Positions 10,319 through 21,577 of a DNA stretch of 64,000 nucleotides are shown here, piece after piece. The DNA is from Manihot esculenta (Eukaryota; Streptophyta; Magnoliopsida; Malpighiales; Euphorbiaceae), in the NCBI RefSeq assembly GCF_001659605.2, contig NC_035164.2, forward strand, positions 6,623,622 to 6,687,621, given 5' to 3'. Below the pieces are notes generated by a model. That model was not told where the DNA came from. It worked only from the letters and a program-made list of their open reading frames with translations, and ran no database searches. Position 1 is the first letter of the stretch, and each line of letters starts with the position of its first letter. Both the position numbers and the translations under genes were made by a program.

Positions 10319-11777
10319 TGTTAGTGTATTTGCCTTAAGCCATTATCTTGGACCTTTTTGTATGTCGTTTTTTATTATTAATATTAGAGGTTTTTATCAT
10401 CATTATTATTTGTTTGCATGTTACATAATAATGATTATCATCCCTAGTTACTTATTATTATGTTGATAATAATAAAATATAGCTAGTATGATTATTGATT
10501 GATAATCATGAGATGATTATGTATATGTTGATATAATTCAATAATCACTTGTTAGAGAACAAAGTATTGGATGGACCCGCATTAAGATCACTATATGGGT
10601 TATTGTCATAAGTGAATCTCAAAGTAGTTATGTCTTAATCCTTTGACTCGAGATTGTCATAGTTTCCAACATAAGGACTATTATGTTTTGACATAACCAA
10701 ACATTGTCTTTAATCGGACAATCATAAAGGTTATGATTGAGCATAATAGAAATTATGTAGAGGATATTGAACAATCAAGATAGGATTTATCTCTCTTTGA
10801 GAGATATCTTCTGGGGCCCTCGATAAGTGAGACTGAGAAATGCATGGTCGTGCTCAAATGAATTGATAGTGTGATCAATATCATTTGAATTTATCAGTCT
10901 ACTTAGAGATCAAGAAATCATAATTTTGAACATTATAAGTTTGACATTGACCATGACTTATGTTCAAACTAGATATCGTGTGACAAATGGATTAATACAT
11001 GTTCTATTTATTAGGCTTTATCGGACTATTGATCTTCATATTAGTTGGGTAGTCATAATATCTTGCTAGAGGTCACTTATGACTTATGGGCCTTGTGGGA
11101 CTGGGCCTATTGTCAATTAATGTGAGCCTATTGGGTCACACACAAAAGAACGTTGTTGATGTGCTATGACATATTAATGGGCTAAAAGTCTAAAGTCCAT
11201 TAATATAATTAATAATAATAAAGTGTTATTATTATTAATATTAATTAATAATAATAAAGTGTTATTATTATTAATTATTTATTATTATAAGATAATAATA
11301 TTTAAAAGATCTGCAGTCTATCTGTAACTGTTACAGATAAAGGACTCTATCACATAAGATATTTGAGTATCTGCGAGATTGTGATAGTGGGTTCTGAACA
11401 CAACTCTTTTGTGAAAAGAGTTGTGGGAAAACAAAAAGACTGAAACATATAAATACTCCTTCTACGAATTCTGGAGTAACGGTTTTTAGAAAATTCAGTC
11501 TAACAGTTGCAGATTGTGGAGCACATAATCTATCCATCCTTAAGAGAGCTAGCACTCTAGAAGGATAGAAGATGTTCGTGTGGATACCATTGAGGGTGTT
11601 CGTTTGAAAAAGCAGCACCATCAGTCCGGCATTGTATCTTCTCGACGAGATTAACAGGTTAGTCTCATATCCTTCCTTTGAAATAAACGAAGCACTCAGA
11701 TTCTGGGAAAGGAAATCAAAGATTTTTATTTTTCCGCCGCGCAATTTGGGTTGCAATAATCTCTGGATTTTCTAACA
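10319..11777 (+). repeat. Copia-2 5' LTR
   Basis: 1459 bp, TGTTAG at the start and CTAACA at the end, matching 28581-30048 throughout. It contains an AT-rich self-complementary block near 11205-11300 built from two copies of AATAATAATAAAGTGTTATT. A 141-codon antisense open frame exists in both LTR copies but is only a by-product of LTR identity. Confidence 0.93.
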
Positions 11778-11979
11778 GTAGTATCAGAGTAAACCTGTAC
11801 TTTTCGTTTAAGTTAATTATGCCATGATTAATGTGATATATGTGATATATGCTTATTTGAATGGCATGATAATTATGATTAAATTTATGGATGAATGATT
11901 GGATCATTTAGGTAATTTTTGTTAGAAATTTAAATTAATAAATTTTTTTTTTTTTGGATTCACGATGAACAATCATCGT
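11778..11979 (+). other. Copia-2 leader, first part with primer site
   Basis: After the LTR, AGTATCAGAGT (about 11780-11790) is a degenerate tRNA-Met primer site. The leader then runs as AT-rich non-coding DNA until the gypsy solo LTR; it continues at 14031. Confidence 0.65.
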
Positions 11980-12226
11980 TGTAATACCCGGCTAGAGTCC
12001 GGCATCGGAATTCCTGTAGTCCGGTGGAATCTCAGGTGTCGAAACCCTCTAGAAGGGTAGTACATATGTTTTTCTAAAGTGTTTTAACTTGTTTTAATGT
12101 TTTAAGTATAAAGAAAATGAGTTTTTAAGTGAAAAGAGCCAAGGGAGAAAATGGCGAGTTCGGCCGCCGAACCTTGCATGGTTTCGGATTCACGTTTGGC
12201 TGCCGAAGGTTGTCTGGCCAGCCACC

Positions 12227-12233
12227 TATAAAA
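12227..12233 (+). promoter_or_regulatory. LTR TATA box
   Basis: TATAAAA in the context CCACCTATAAAAGG, about 247 bp into the LTR. The same block recurs in gypsy A (18300-18308 and 25167-25175, minus) and gypsy B (56670-56680, minus), so it is the likely Pol II core promoter of the lineage. Confidence 0.65.
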
Positions 12234-13411
12234 GGCCCCAAGTCGGTGGAATGATGATATTTTGCTTCCACCTTCAGCCAGAGGTGAGGCCAAACCCTCC
12301 CCAAGTTGACTTTCATGATCTTCTTCAAATCTTTCAAGGTTTTAACAAGATTTTTGTTACTTTTGAAGTTTTGGAGCATAAAACCCAAGACTTGAAGTTT
12401 GGAGACTTGAGGAGTGTTTTCCCCATATCTCTACGTTAGGACCCTTCATCCTCTCGTTTACCAGAGGTAAGTGAAGTTTCCTGACATCTTTTAATGTTTT
12501 AAGCAAGTTTTAGGCAAGTTGGTTGGGTAGATATGCATGTGTAGGTTAAGTAGGTTTGATGTGAGTTTTGTGTAAAAGCATGCTTGTGTGATGTTTTGAT
12601 GTTGTTGTTTGGGGTTTTAAGGTAGTTTTAGACCCCTTTGTGCATGTACTGGAGTATATGCAGGTTGTGGTTTTGTTGGTTGCATGTTTGAGAGAAGTTT
12701 GGGCATATTTGCATGAAGCAGAACAAGTTTCTACCTAACTAGGAAATCCAGTTTCGGCCGCCGAAGGAAGGTTCGGCCGCCGAACGTGCTAAGGAGGTGG
12801 TTTCGGCTGCCTAAGCTCGCCTCAGAAGGGTTGGACTTTCGACTCTGGAGCGGGGTTTCGGCCGCCAAAGGTGCCGCCGAAGGTTAGAGACTTTCGTCTC
12901 TGGAGTGCCTTTCAGCCCCCGAACCTTGCCCCCGAAAGGGTTCGGCTGCCAAAAGGAAAGTTCGGCCGCCGAAGGTGCTTGAGTTTCGTCTCTGGAAGGG
13001 ACTTTCGGCTGCCGAACCTGCCGCCGAAAGTGCCCTGTCCAGCCTTCTTCTGCATGCTTTATGTGTTGGTTTTCGGACCTTGTAAGGGGGTTTTGGGAAG
13101 TTTTATAGAGTTGTTCTTGAGCTAGTTTAGTCCCTCATTTGAGTCCACCTGTGTAGGAACGGACCAGAGAAACCGTAGAAAGCAGCAGTGAGCACTGCTT
13201 CAGAGTAGTCAGAGTCAGTTCAGAGTCAGCTAGAGGTGAGTGGAACTACACTTAAATCTTTTTCATATGCTAAATCAAATGCTATTCGCATAGTTCATGC
13301 ATCATGGTGATTATAGTAGGTTGCTTGCACTAGTTGCACGAATATGGCGCATTGCATAATATGATGAATATGATGATGTGGATGGACCAAGGCGACCCCA
13401 ATAGCCCTAGA

Positions 13412-13521
13412 GATGTTATAAGACTTGGCCGGGCTAGGCATACACATACAGATGTTGTAAGACCTGGCCGGGCCAGACATACTGAGGTTGTAAGACCTGA
13501 CCGGGCCAAGCATACTGACAC
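13412..13521 (+). repeat. Minisatellite in the solo LTR
   Basis: Three diverged units of 35-39 bp of the type GATGTTGTAAGACCTGGCC, starting at 13412, 13451 and 13486. It lies at the same place in the LTR where gypsy A, B and C carry different tandem repeats. Confidence 0.8.
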
Positions 13522-14030
13522 TGGAGGGAATTTTGGTGGTCATGTCCATCCGAGATGTGAAATGTTTGTGATGTGATGCATTTCATGAGAGCATGTAATG
13601 AATGAACTGTTTTCAGTGTTTCTACTCACTGGGCTTTATAGCTCACCCCTCTCCCCTCACCTAGTTTTGCAAGTTCAGTGTGCAGGGGAGTCTAGCAGGG
13701 TACAGGAAGAGAAAGAGTAAGAGACGTGTAATAGCATAGTGTGGACATGTAATGATGTAAAGAGATGTAATGGTTTTGTATAGTATTGTGCTTGACCTAG
13801 ATGTTTTAATGAGTGCTCTGGCAAGGGGGTCTGTGTACAGAGTTAGTGCATGCACAGGTTGAACCATGGGACAGGATTGAGGTTTTTCATGTTCTCCAGT
13901 TATGTTTGATCATGTCTGGGATTGACAGGTACACAGAGAGTATAGCAGGCTTGCTACGGGTCCCGGCGGCCTTACGCCGATCTGGATCCTAGCGCCGGTA
14001 GCCGTTCGATTTCCGGGTCGTTATAATCGT

Positions 14031-15251
14031 GAACCCAGAAATCGCTAAGGACCAGGTACTGCCAACCATCACCTATGAAGGCCACAGGCAAGCACGCGGT
14101 GGGTCCCACCGCTGACGCATGCTCTGTCGGCTGGCTACCAAAGCAATGATGGGGAGGTGGTCGTATGTGTTGGCATGCAGATTGGGAATCCCGAGTTTCA
14201 ATTGTGGACTGCCGTTATCAGAGCAGGCTAGCCAAGGAGCGCAAGCGCTGCGTTGTCTCTAGCCTCTCGGGCTGGCGGTTTGAGCGGCCAACTTTTCATC
14301 AAGTGGGCTGCCGGGGACTTTGAAGTCGAGATGTGTCTTAGCTCCTCGTGATTTCTGTGAATCGCGAGCTTGCCAGTGCTGTTTCAAGCTCGCCATTGCG
14401 CAATCTTCTGGGTGACGAGCTCGACTGCGATGGACCGGTAGACGTACAATATTTGCGCGTCGGGCTGGCTGCGATTGAAGCTGGATGGGTCGACGGGTTG
14501 CTTGCAATAGCATGTGGCGGCTAGGGCAACCTTCCCGAGGAAGAAGATGATGCCCTAATTACAATTCTGCCCCTGAAAATAATTTAAAATAAAAAAAAGA
14601 GAAAATAAATTATTTTCTTTTAGTCTTTAAATCAGATTTAAATGACTATGTAAAATAGTTTTATTATTTTGTCATATATTAGTATGAGATACTATGCATG
14701 ATAGTCTATATATATATATGTATGCATAGAGGATGCTATAATATATATATGCAAGACAAAATAATTAAAATTAAAAGTTGAACCCTCACTTTAAATTTTA
14801 AGTTTTAATGCCACCCATATATTAAATATCTATCAAGACTAAGATCACCAAAATGCAGGTTTTGCCAAAGCAAAGTGCTTAGGTTATCTTAGTAAGATAG
14901 GATGAGTAATAGTTACTCATCTATTTAATTTTGATTAGGCTTAATTAGGCTATCAAAACGGTTTTGGACCTAAGGCATTAGATGGGGTATAACATGCATT
15001 TGACATATGATGTCAATACCTATAATCTAAGGGTTACATTAGATGTAATTGGTAAGGAGTTACCTACCTAAATAACTTAATTCTAAGCGTCATGCCAAAG
15101 CTGACTTGGAATTAGGAGAGATATGGATCTTAGTCCACTAAAATATTATTATTGCAATATTCTTTTTGAGGGTCATATTTTAGTGAGAGATTATTATCAC
15201 CTCAATATTAATTTGCTAAATTGGTTATATTTGCATATTTCGTAGATCATT
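14031..15251 (+). other. Copia-2 leader, second part
   Basis: Non-coding leader resuming after the solo LTR and running to the gag start. The first ~540 bp are clearly richer in G+C than the surroundings; the remainder is AT-rich. An 84-codon minus-strand frame at 14259-14513 shows no motif and is disregarded. Confidence 0.6.
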
Positions 15252-16208
15252 ATGGCTGCTAATAACAATTCCACTTTATCACTGCGATCCATTCTTGAGA
15301 ATGATAAACTGAAAGAAAATGGGACTAATTTTGTTGACTGATTTAGAAACTTGAGAATTGTTCTCAAGCAAGAGAAAAAGTCCTATGTGCTTGATGAAGC
15401 TATCCCAGAACCACCTATTGTTGATGCTACTAATACTGTTAAGAACAAGCATAAAAAGCATATAGATGATTCTAATGACATTGGATGTCTTATGTTGGCA
15501 ACTATGTGCCCAGAACTTCAGAAGGATCTGGAGCACCTTGAGGCCTATGAGATGAGTGTCTATCTCAAACAAGCTTTTCAACAGCAAACTAGGCAGGATA
15601 GGTATGAAACTACCATTGCATTGCATGATTGCAAAATGGCTGAAGGTGAATCAGTTAGTGCTCATGTTTTGAAGATGAAAGGCTATATTGATCACCTTGC
15701 TAGGCTTGGCTACCCTCTGAGTTTAGAACTCTCCACGGATTTGATCCTACATTCTTTACCTGGTAGTTTTTCTCAGTTTGTCATGAACTATAACATGAAC
15801 AATATGGAGAAATCCATTCCTGAGCTGCATGGGATGCTAAAGACAGCTGAGGTAAATGTCAAGAGAAGGCCTACCCAAATTTTGAATGTCAATAAGGGTA
15901 AGCCCATGAAAAATAATGGGAAGCCCAAGTCTAAAGGTGGTAATGGGCCTAAGGGACGAGGCAAGCCTAAATGGCAAGCCAAGGTAAAATTTCCTAAGGA
16001 AATAGTTCCTAAGAAAGGAATTTGCTTCCATTGCAAGGAACCAGGGCATTGGAAGAGAAATTGCAAACTCTATTTGGATGAGTGCAAGAAGAAGAAGAAT
16101 AGTGAGACTACGAATTCGGGTATTTATGTTATAGATATTAATTTATCTATTTCTACTTCATGGGTATTGAATACCGGATGTGGTTCTCACATTTGTATAA
16201 ATGTGCAG
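15252..16208 (+). pseudogene. Copia-2 gag and start of protease (one nonsense codon; interrupted)
   Basis: Nucleocapsid precursor of copia-2. The start MAANNNSTLSLRSILEN at 15252 fits plant copia gag proteins, and one in-frame TGA at 15339 replaces the Trp expected before FRNLRIVLKQEKKSYVLDE. Beyond it the same frame is open for more than 280 codons. It includes the UBN2-type capsid region (residues ~35-210), a Lys/Gly/Pro-rich basic stretch and a CCHC knuckle CFHCKEPGHWKRNC near 16024-16065. The protease begins at 16160; its active-site triad reads NTG instead of DTG, a lost catalytic Asp. Gypsy A interrupts after 16208; the frame resumes at 25557. Confidence 0.9.
16204..16208. repeat. Target duplication TGCAG of gypsy A (left copy)
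   Basis: TGCAG here and at 25552-25556 exactly flanks gypsy A. Removing the element and one copy rejoins the copia-2 protease frame. Confidence 0.92.
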
Positions 16209-18684
16209 TGTAACGACCCAAAAATCCGGACCGCTACCGGCGCTAGGATCCAGATTGGCATAAGGCCGCCGGGACCCGTAGCAAGCCTACTATGCATCCT
16301 GTACAGCTGGTATAATCCCATACATGATCAAACATAAGCATAAACTTTAAAACATAAAAATGTAAACTTTTTCTTTAACCCGTTTGACCTGTGTATGCAC
16401 TATGACTGAACTCATAGAACCCCTAGGGCAGCATACCCTAAGTCAAACTCGGTCCATCACATGAAACAACATAAAATAAAACTCATGTACAAGGGGATTA
16501 TCCAACTCGGGCCAAGCACAATACTATAACTCTGAACATATAATATAAAGTCATATTACAATATAACTCTTTTGCATCCTTATATAACTTTACATTGCAT
16601 CATGTCCACTATTATTCTATTACATAACATAACCATAGCCATATCCTGACAGCTTCCTGAACTACCTCTGGCCCTGCAAACCTGGGGTTAGGGGAGAGGG
16701 GTGAGCTATAAAGCCCAGTGAGCAGAAACCATAAAGAAAACAATTCATTTTTTTAACATATGCTTTCATGAAATGCGCCACAGCACAAACATATCACATC
16801 AAGGATGAATTTGTCACCAATAGCCCTCTACGTATCGTAATACGTCCAACTATACCAGGGGCGATGAGGCCACACCTAGTATTCGCTTACTTAACTCATA
16901 TCATAACATGTCCAACTACACTAGGGGCGATTAGGCCTCACCTAGTGTTCGCTTTCATAACATAGTGCCAGGGGCGACCTGGTCTTTCTATCTCATATCA
17001 TACCATGGCATATCATATCATTTCATATTGTACTGAGGGCTAAAGGATCATTCAAGATTCATCCACATCAACAACATATATTATGCAATGCATCATATTC
17101 GTGAATACTAGTGCAATACAACCTATTACATATCATGGCATTTTATGATGCATGAACATGCTTAACATTTGATTTATTTAAAAACATAAGGTTTAGTTCC
17201 ACTCACCTGTGACTAGCTCAGGGCCGACTCTGAAACGGCTAACACCGCTAAACACCTCGGTTCCTCGGGTCCGGTCCTACACAGGTGGACTCCAGTGAGG
17301 TGCTAAACATACTCTAAACAACTCATAAAAGACTACCCAAAAACCCCCTAAAATATCATAGAAGCATGCATAGAAAACACCCAAGAAAAGGCTGGACAGG
17401 GCACTTTCGGCGGCACTTTCGGCGGCCGAAAGTCCCAGACAGAGACGAAAGTCAGGCAAGTTCGGCGGCACCTTCGGCGGCCGAACCCTCACTCCAGAGA
17501 CGAAAGTCAGGCACTTTCGGCGGCCGAACATTACCTTCGGCGGCCGAAAGTCTGCTTTCAAGCCAAAACTCAACTTTCGGGGGCAAGGTTAGGCGGCCAA
17601 TCCCTGCATTCAAAGGCAGGTTCGGCGGCTGAAACCACCTTCGGCGGCCGAACCTGAGTTCTTCCCAGAAGGGCAGAACTCAGCTTCTCATGCATTGAAG
17701 CCTCCTAAACCTTCCAAACACCCCTAAAACACGCATTAACTATTCTACAACATGCAACCAAGCACATAGGGGTCTCAAACTATCCTAAACCCCAACAACC
17801 TTACATATATCATACAAAAACACACATTTACATAAAGGGGTAACATAAACCGAAAACAACCGAAAACCCCACATACTCTCTCCCAATCATGCATACTCTC
17901 TCCCATATGCTAAAGGGGCTTGAAAACTGGCCTAAACCCCAACACAAACATACATTATCATACATTGGGCATAAAACCCACATAAACCCTAACATGCATA
18001 TCCACCCAGCAAAACCATCTTAAAACTTCATGAAACGTAAAGAAAAGCATAGATCCACACTTACCTTTTGAAGATCGAGGGTTTGTGCGAGCTCTAACTT
18101 GGAGATGTGGAGAATCCAAGCTCCAAAAGCTCCAAGCTCCCAAAACTTAGATCTAAGCTTGAAAACTCTTCAAAACAACCATGGAACTCATAAAAATATG
18201 AAAGAGATGAAGAGAAAACACGAAAATGACCAAAGGAGGACATGAACACACCTGAGCTCGAGAATGGGGAGAAATCTCGCCCATTTTCGGTCTGAGGGGC
18301 TTTTATAGGTGGCCAGCCAAACCTCCTTCGGCGGCCTAACGTGCATGCGAAACACCCCCATGTTCGGCGGCCGAACTTGAGGTTCGGCGGCCGAACCTGG
18401 TTTGCTCAAACATAGCTTTCGGAGGCCAAAAGCGCTCCCAAAATCAACTCATGTTCGGCGGCCGAACTTCACTTTCGGCGGCCGAACCTGGCAAAACCCT
18501 TATTGGTCTTTTCTTTTCCAAAAACTCAAATCTTTTTCATTTAAAACTATGAAATCAGTAAAAACATTTTAGAAAACACATTTTACCCCTCTAGAAGCCT
18601 CTGGCATCATCAAAATTCCATATTCCAACAGAGATTCCGTCGGAAGGTAAGGATTCTGATGCCGGAATCTAGCCGGGTATTACA
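16209..18684 (-). repeat. Gypsy A 3' LTR (left copy)
   Basis: 2476 bp, TGTAACGACCC...GGGTATTACA on the plus strand. TTCGGCGGCCGAA-type palindromes cluster at 17405-17660 and 18320-18500, separated by spacers of the GAGACGAAAGTC type. TATA (minus strand) lies at 18300-18308. Numerous short open frames of 60-98 codons on both strands are readings of the palindromic arrays and recur in the other LTR; none is a gene. Confidence 0.95.
16844..16990. repeat. 66-bp minisatellite in gypsy A LTR
   Basis: Two units with period 66 starting at 16844 and 16910 (GTCCAACTAYACYAGGGGCG core), followed by a partial unit with GCCAGGGGCGACCTGG. An equivalent block lies in the right LTR near 23711-23857. Confidence 0.8.
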
Positions 18685-18704
18685 TTCTTCCCCCCTTTAA
18701 GAAC
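18685..18704 (-). promoter_or_regulatory. Gypsy A polypurine tract
   Basis: A C-rich run next to the left LTR; read on the minus strand it is AAAGGGGGGAAGAA directly before the LTR start, as needed for plus-strand priming. Confidence 0.8.
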
Positions 18705-18789
18705 ATTCGTCCTCGAATGTTCAAACAAACAAACAGGCAACTCAAAACATAGCATCCAACACACATAAGTAAGCAAGCAACAAGCAAGC

Positions 18790-21560
18790 AAATCCTAAGA
18801 ACCTCTCTTCTAAAAGAGAGACACGGTCATTGCCGGAGTATAAACTCTCGGCCTCCCCGGTGCACTTTTCATCTTAAGGTGATTCTAAGGGGCTTTCACC
18901 ATCGGGATTTCCTTGTTTCCACACTTTCTAACTTGTGTGTCTGCGGTCCGTACTAACTGCTCAACATAGGTGAGATCCTCTATGATCTCCACCTCTGGTT
19001 CTTTCCAGAACCTCACTCGGACCCGACACGAACTCATATACCGTGAAAACGTGGAAAAACGGATGGAGCTCTTCCTTTGAAGTAGGTAAATCTAACTCGT
19101 GGGATACATTCCCAAATCCTTTGCAGGATTTCAAAGAGTCCAATGTATCTGAGAGCTAATTTACCTTTCTGTCCATAACGAATCACCCTCTCTTTAGGAG
19201 ACACCTCCAGCAAACCTCAACTCGTTTCCGCTGCTCACTCTGACAAAACTCTTCTTCTCTTCTGAAACTCTACATGCCTCTTGCGGATGACTTCATACTC
19301 TCCTGCTGACTCCCAGCAGTTCTGATTCTCCTCATTTTCTGACTATTGGCCTTCTTCTTACTGTACCAAGGGATGGGGTAAGCTGCCAAGTGGTTTCCGG
19401 TTGAGGGCATCTACCGAAATATCTGCCTCAGTCGAATATATCGAACCTTGAAGTCGCGAATACCACGCAGTTTTTACCCATCTCCTATACCTCATGTTCT
19501 TCTCCCTTGACTCAAGATGTATTGCAAGCTCTTTCGATCCGTAAGGATCTGTCCACATACCTTATACAGGTATCGCCTCCACATCTTAAGTGCAAGTATT
19601 ACCATTGCCATCTCTGGATCGTGTGTAAGATGATTCAACTCATGCTTCTTCAGCTACCTAGAAGCATAAGCAATCATTCTACCACTCGCATTAACACACA
19701 ACCTAGTCCCACACGGGACGCATCACAGGACACTGTGAAATCTCCATCACTGGCGGACAGAGCTACCACTGGTGCTGACATCAACATTTCCTTTGGCTTT
19801 TCAAAGCCCTCTTCACTCTGAGTAGACCACACAACCCTCTGGTTCTTCTTGATTCATCTGGCCATAGGAGCGGCAACTCTAGAGAAGTTCTAGATGAACC
19901 TCCATTAGGTAACCTGCCCAACCCAAAAAGCTCTTAATCTTTGTCATTACCATGGGCCTGGGCTAGTCGGCTACAACTTCAACTTTCTCAGGTCTACTTC
20001 ACTTTTCTTTTCTCCGTCACACATGACCCAAGAGGGATATGCTCCTCGACCAGAACTCGCATTGGAGAACTAGGCACCCAAGCCATGTTCTCTCAGGGTC
20101 TGCAATCCTGATTTCAGATGATGGGCATACTCTTCTGCATTTCTAGAACTCGCCGAGATACCGTCAATGAAGACAATAACGGAGTGATCCAGAAACCGAC
20201 TAAAACTCTGCTTATGAGATCCATGAATGCTGTAGGGGCGTTCATTAACCCGAACGACATTCCTAGGAACTCATAGTGCCCATATCTGTTTCTAAACACT
20301 GCTCTCTATACATCTTCTTCCTTGATCTTAACTGATGGTACCTGGACTCCAGATCTATCTTGGAAAGGCAACCAGCTCCTGCTAGCTGGCTTAAAATAGA
20401 TCGTCGATCCAAGGTAACAAATACTTGTTCTGGGTAGTGACTTTGTTCAACGACTTATAGTCGATACAATGTCCTAGGGATCCATCCTTCAACCTCGTAA
20501 CAACACTGGAACACCCCGAGGCGAAGTGCTCAATTAGATGGGAACCCTTGCCTACCAACTCTTACAACTGATCCTAACAACTCATTAACTCTGTTGGTAC
20601 CATCCTGTGGGGAGGGATAGAGATTGGTCCAATTCCATACATTACTTCTACTTTGAACTCTATCTCCCTGACAGGTGATAGTCCTGGGAACTCGTCTGGG
20701 GAAACATCTAAAAACTTCTCGGACTACGGGCACTGAGGCGGGCTCCCTGACCTGACTGCTAAACTCTCTCCGAAGAGCCAAAACCCCTGACAACTTCTCC
20801 TGAGCAACATACAAGCCTATAGGGTTGATACTGAACCTCTAGGTATCCCTATTATGTCCCCTCTAAGGACTACCTCTGATCCATCCTGACCTCTGAACCT
20901 GACTACCTTGTCTCTGCAGACTAGGTAGTACCACTAGTAGAAGAATCAATCCAACCCTAGAATGACGTCAAACAGTCAAATCTAGAACCGCTAGGTCAGC
21001 TAGAAGGCATCTACCCACAACACATACTCTGACTATACCGGCAGACTGACTCTGCCACAGATGGATCACACTTGGGTGCACTGACCCCAAGGGGATACTC
21101 TAACCCATAAGCTATCAACCCAACCTCACAAGGGCTCACAAGCAAACAAGGAAAAAGAAACATCAGGGTTCATGAAACAGACACACCAGAACATACCAGA
21201 GTGAGATTACCTGATCCCATCGGGTTCGATGTGTTAGCCTCCTGCTGAGTCATGGCGAAGATCCGCGCTGGAGCTGATGGACCTTCCCCACGGGAACCTG
21301 CTGAAGAAGGGGCTGTCCCCCTGACTCCGCCTCTACCACTGCCCTGAAATATGGATGGAGCTACTGGGTGAGCTACACTGCCCGAAACTGTCTGCTAGGA
21401 CCGTGCCACCAAGGTCGCGGTGGGACACTCACGTGCCATGTGCCCCTCCTGTCCGCACCTGAAGCATGCTGTTGTCCCAATCAAACAGACTCCCTTGTGC
21501 TGCCTACCGCACCGTGTACATCTGGAGTTACCCGAACCAGAGCTCGAACCATCACCTAAA
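18790..21560 (-). pseudogene. Gypsy A pol pseudogene (protease, RT, RNase H, partial integrase)
   Basis: Reading right to left: the nucleocapsid knuckle [14 protein letters not shown] near 21430-21475, protease near 20820-21120, RT at about 19900-20650, RNase H to about 19380 (NRKPLGSLPH near 19360-19390), then directly the integrase C-terminal part and chromodomain at 18790-19330. The RT active box near 20155-20175 reads FIDG where gypsy B and C have FIDD. Relative to gypsy B the span equivalent to about 57630-58670, which encodes the HHCC and DDE domains, is absent. Frameshifts are so frequent that no open piece exceeds about 95 codons. Unable to reverse-transcribe or integrate by itself. 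Confidence 0.85.
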
Positions 21561-21577
21561 CCCAGACCAGACTTTAT

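Larger units (their letters stand above)
11980..14025 (+). mobile_element. Gypsy solo LTR (plus orientation)
   Basis: 2046-bp LTR without internal region. It starts TGTAATACCCGGCTAGAGTC and ends GGGTCGTTATA, the eroded form of the lineage's GGTCGTTACA end, with the 5-bp duplication ATCGT on both sides (11975-11979, 14026-14030). That one LTR sits between matching duplications shows it is a product of LTR-LTR recombination. It shares the TATA segment, the TTCGGCNGCCGAA palindromes (mostly 12755-13030) and the minisatellite position with gypsy A and B LTRs. Several small ORFs here are chance readings of the palindromes. Confidence 0.92.

Noticed and set aside
11331..11756. 141-codon minus-strand open frame, repeated at 29602-30027
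   Set aside because: It lies wholly inside the copia-2 LTRs and is present twice only because the LTRs are copies; no domain is recognisable.
14259..14513. 84-codon minus-strand frame in a G+C-rich stretch
   Set aside because: It is in the copia-2 leader, where a gene is not expected, and has no recognisable domain. G+C content alone is not evidence.
17277..17632. Overlapping Arg/Pro/Gly-rich open frames of 88-98 codons on both strands (also at 24144-24440, 45855-46178, 63550-63873)
   Set aside because: These are translations of the TTCGGCGGCCGAA arrays, which stay open in several frames because of their composition; they follow the LTR copies and not a gene.
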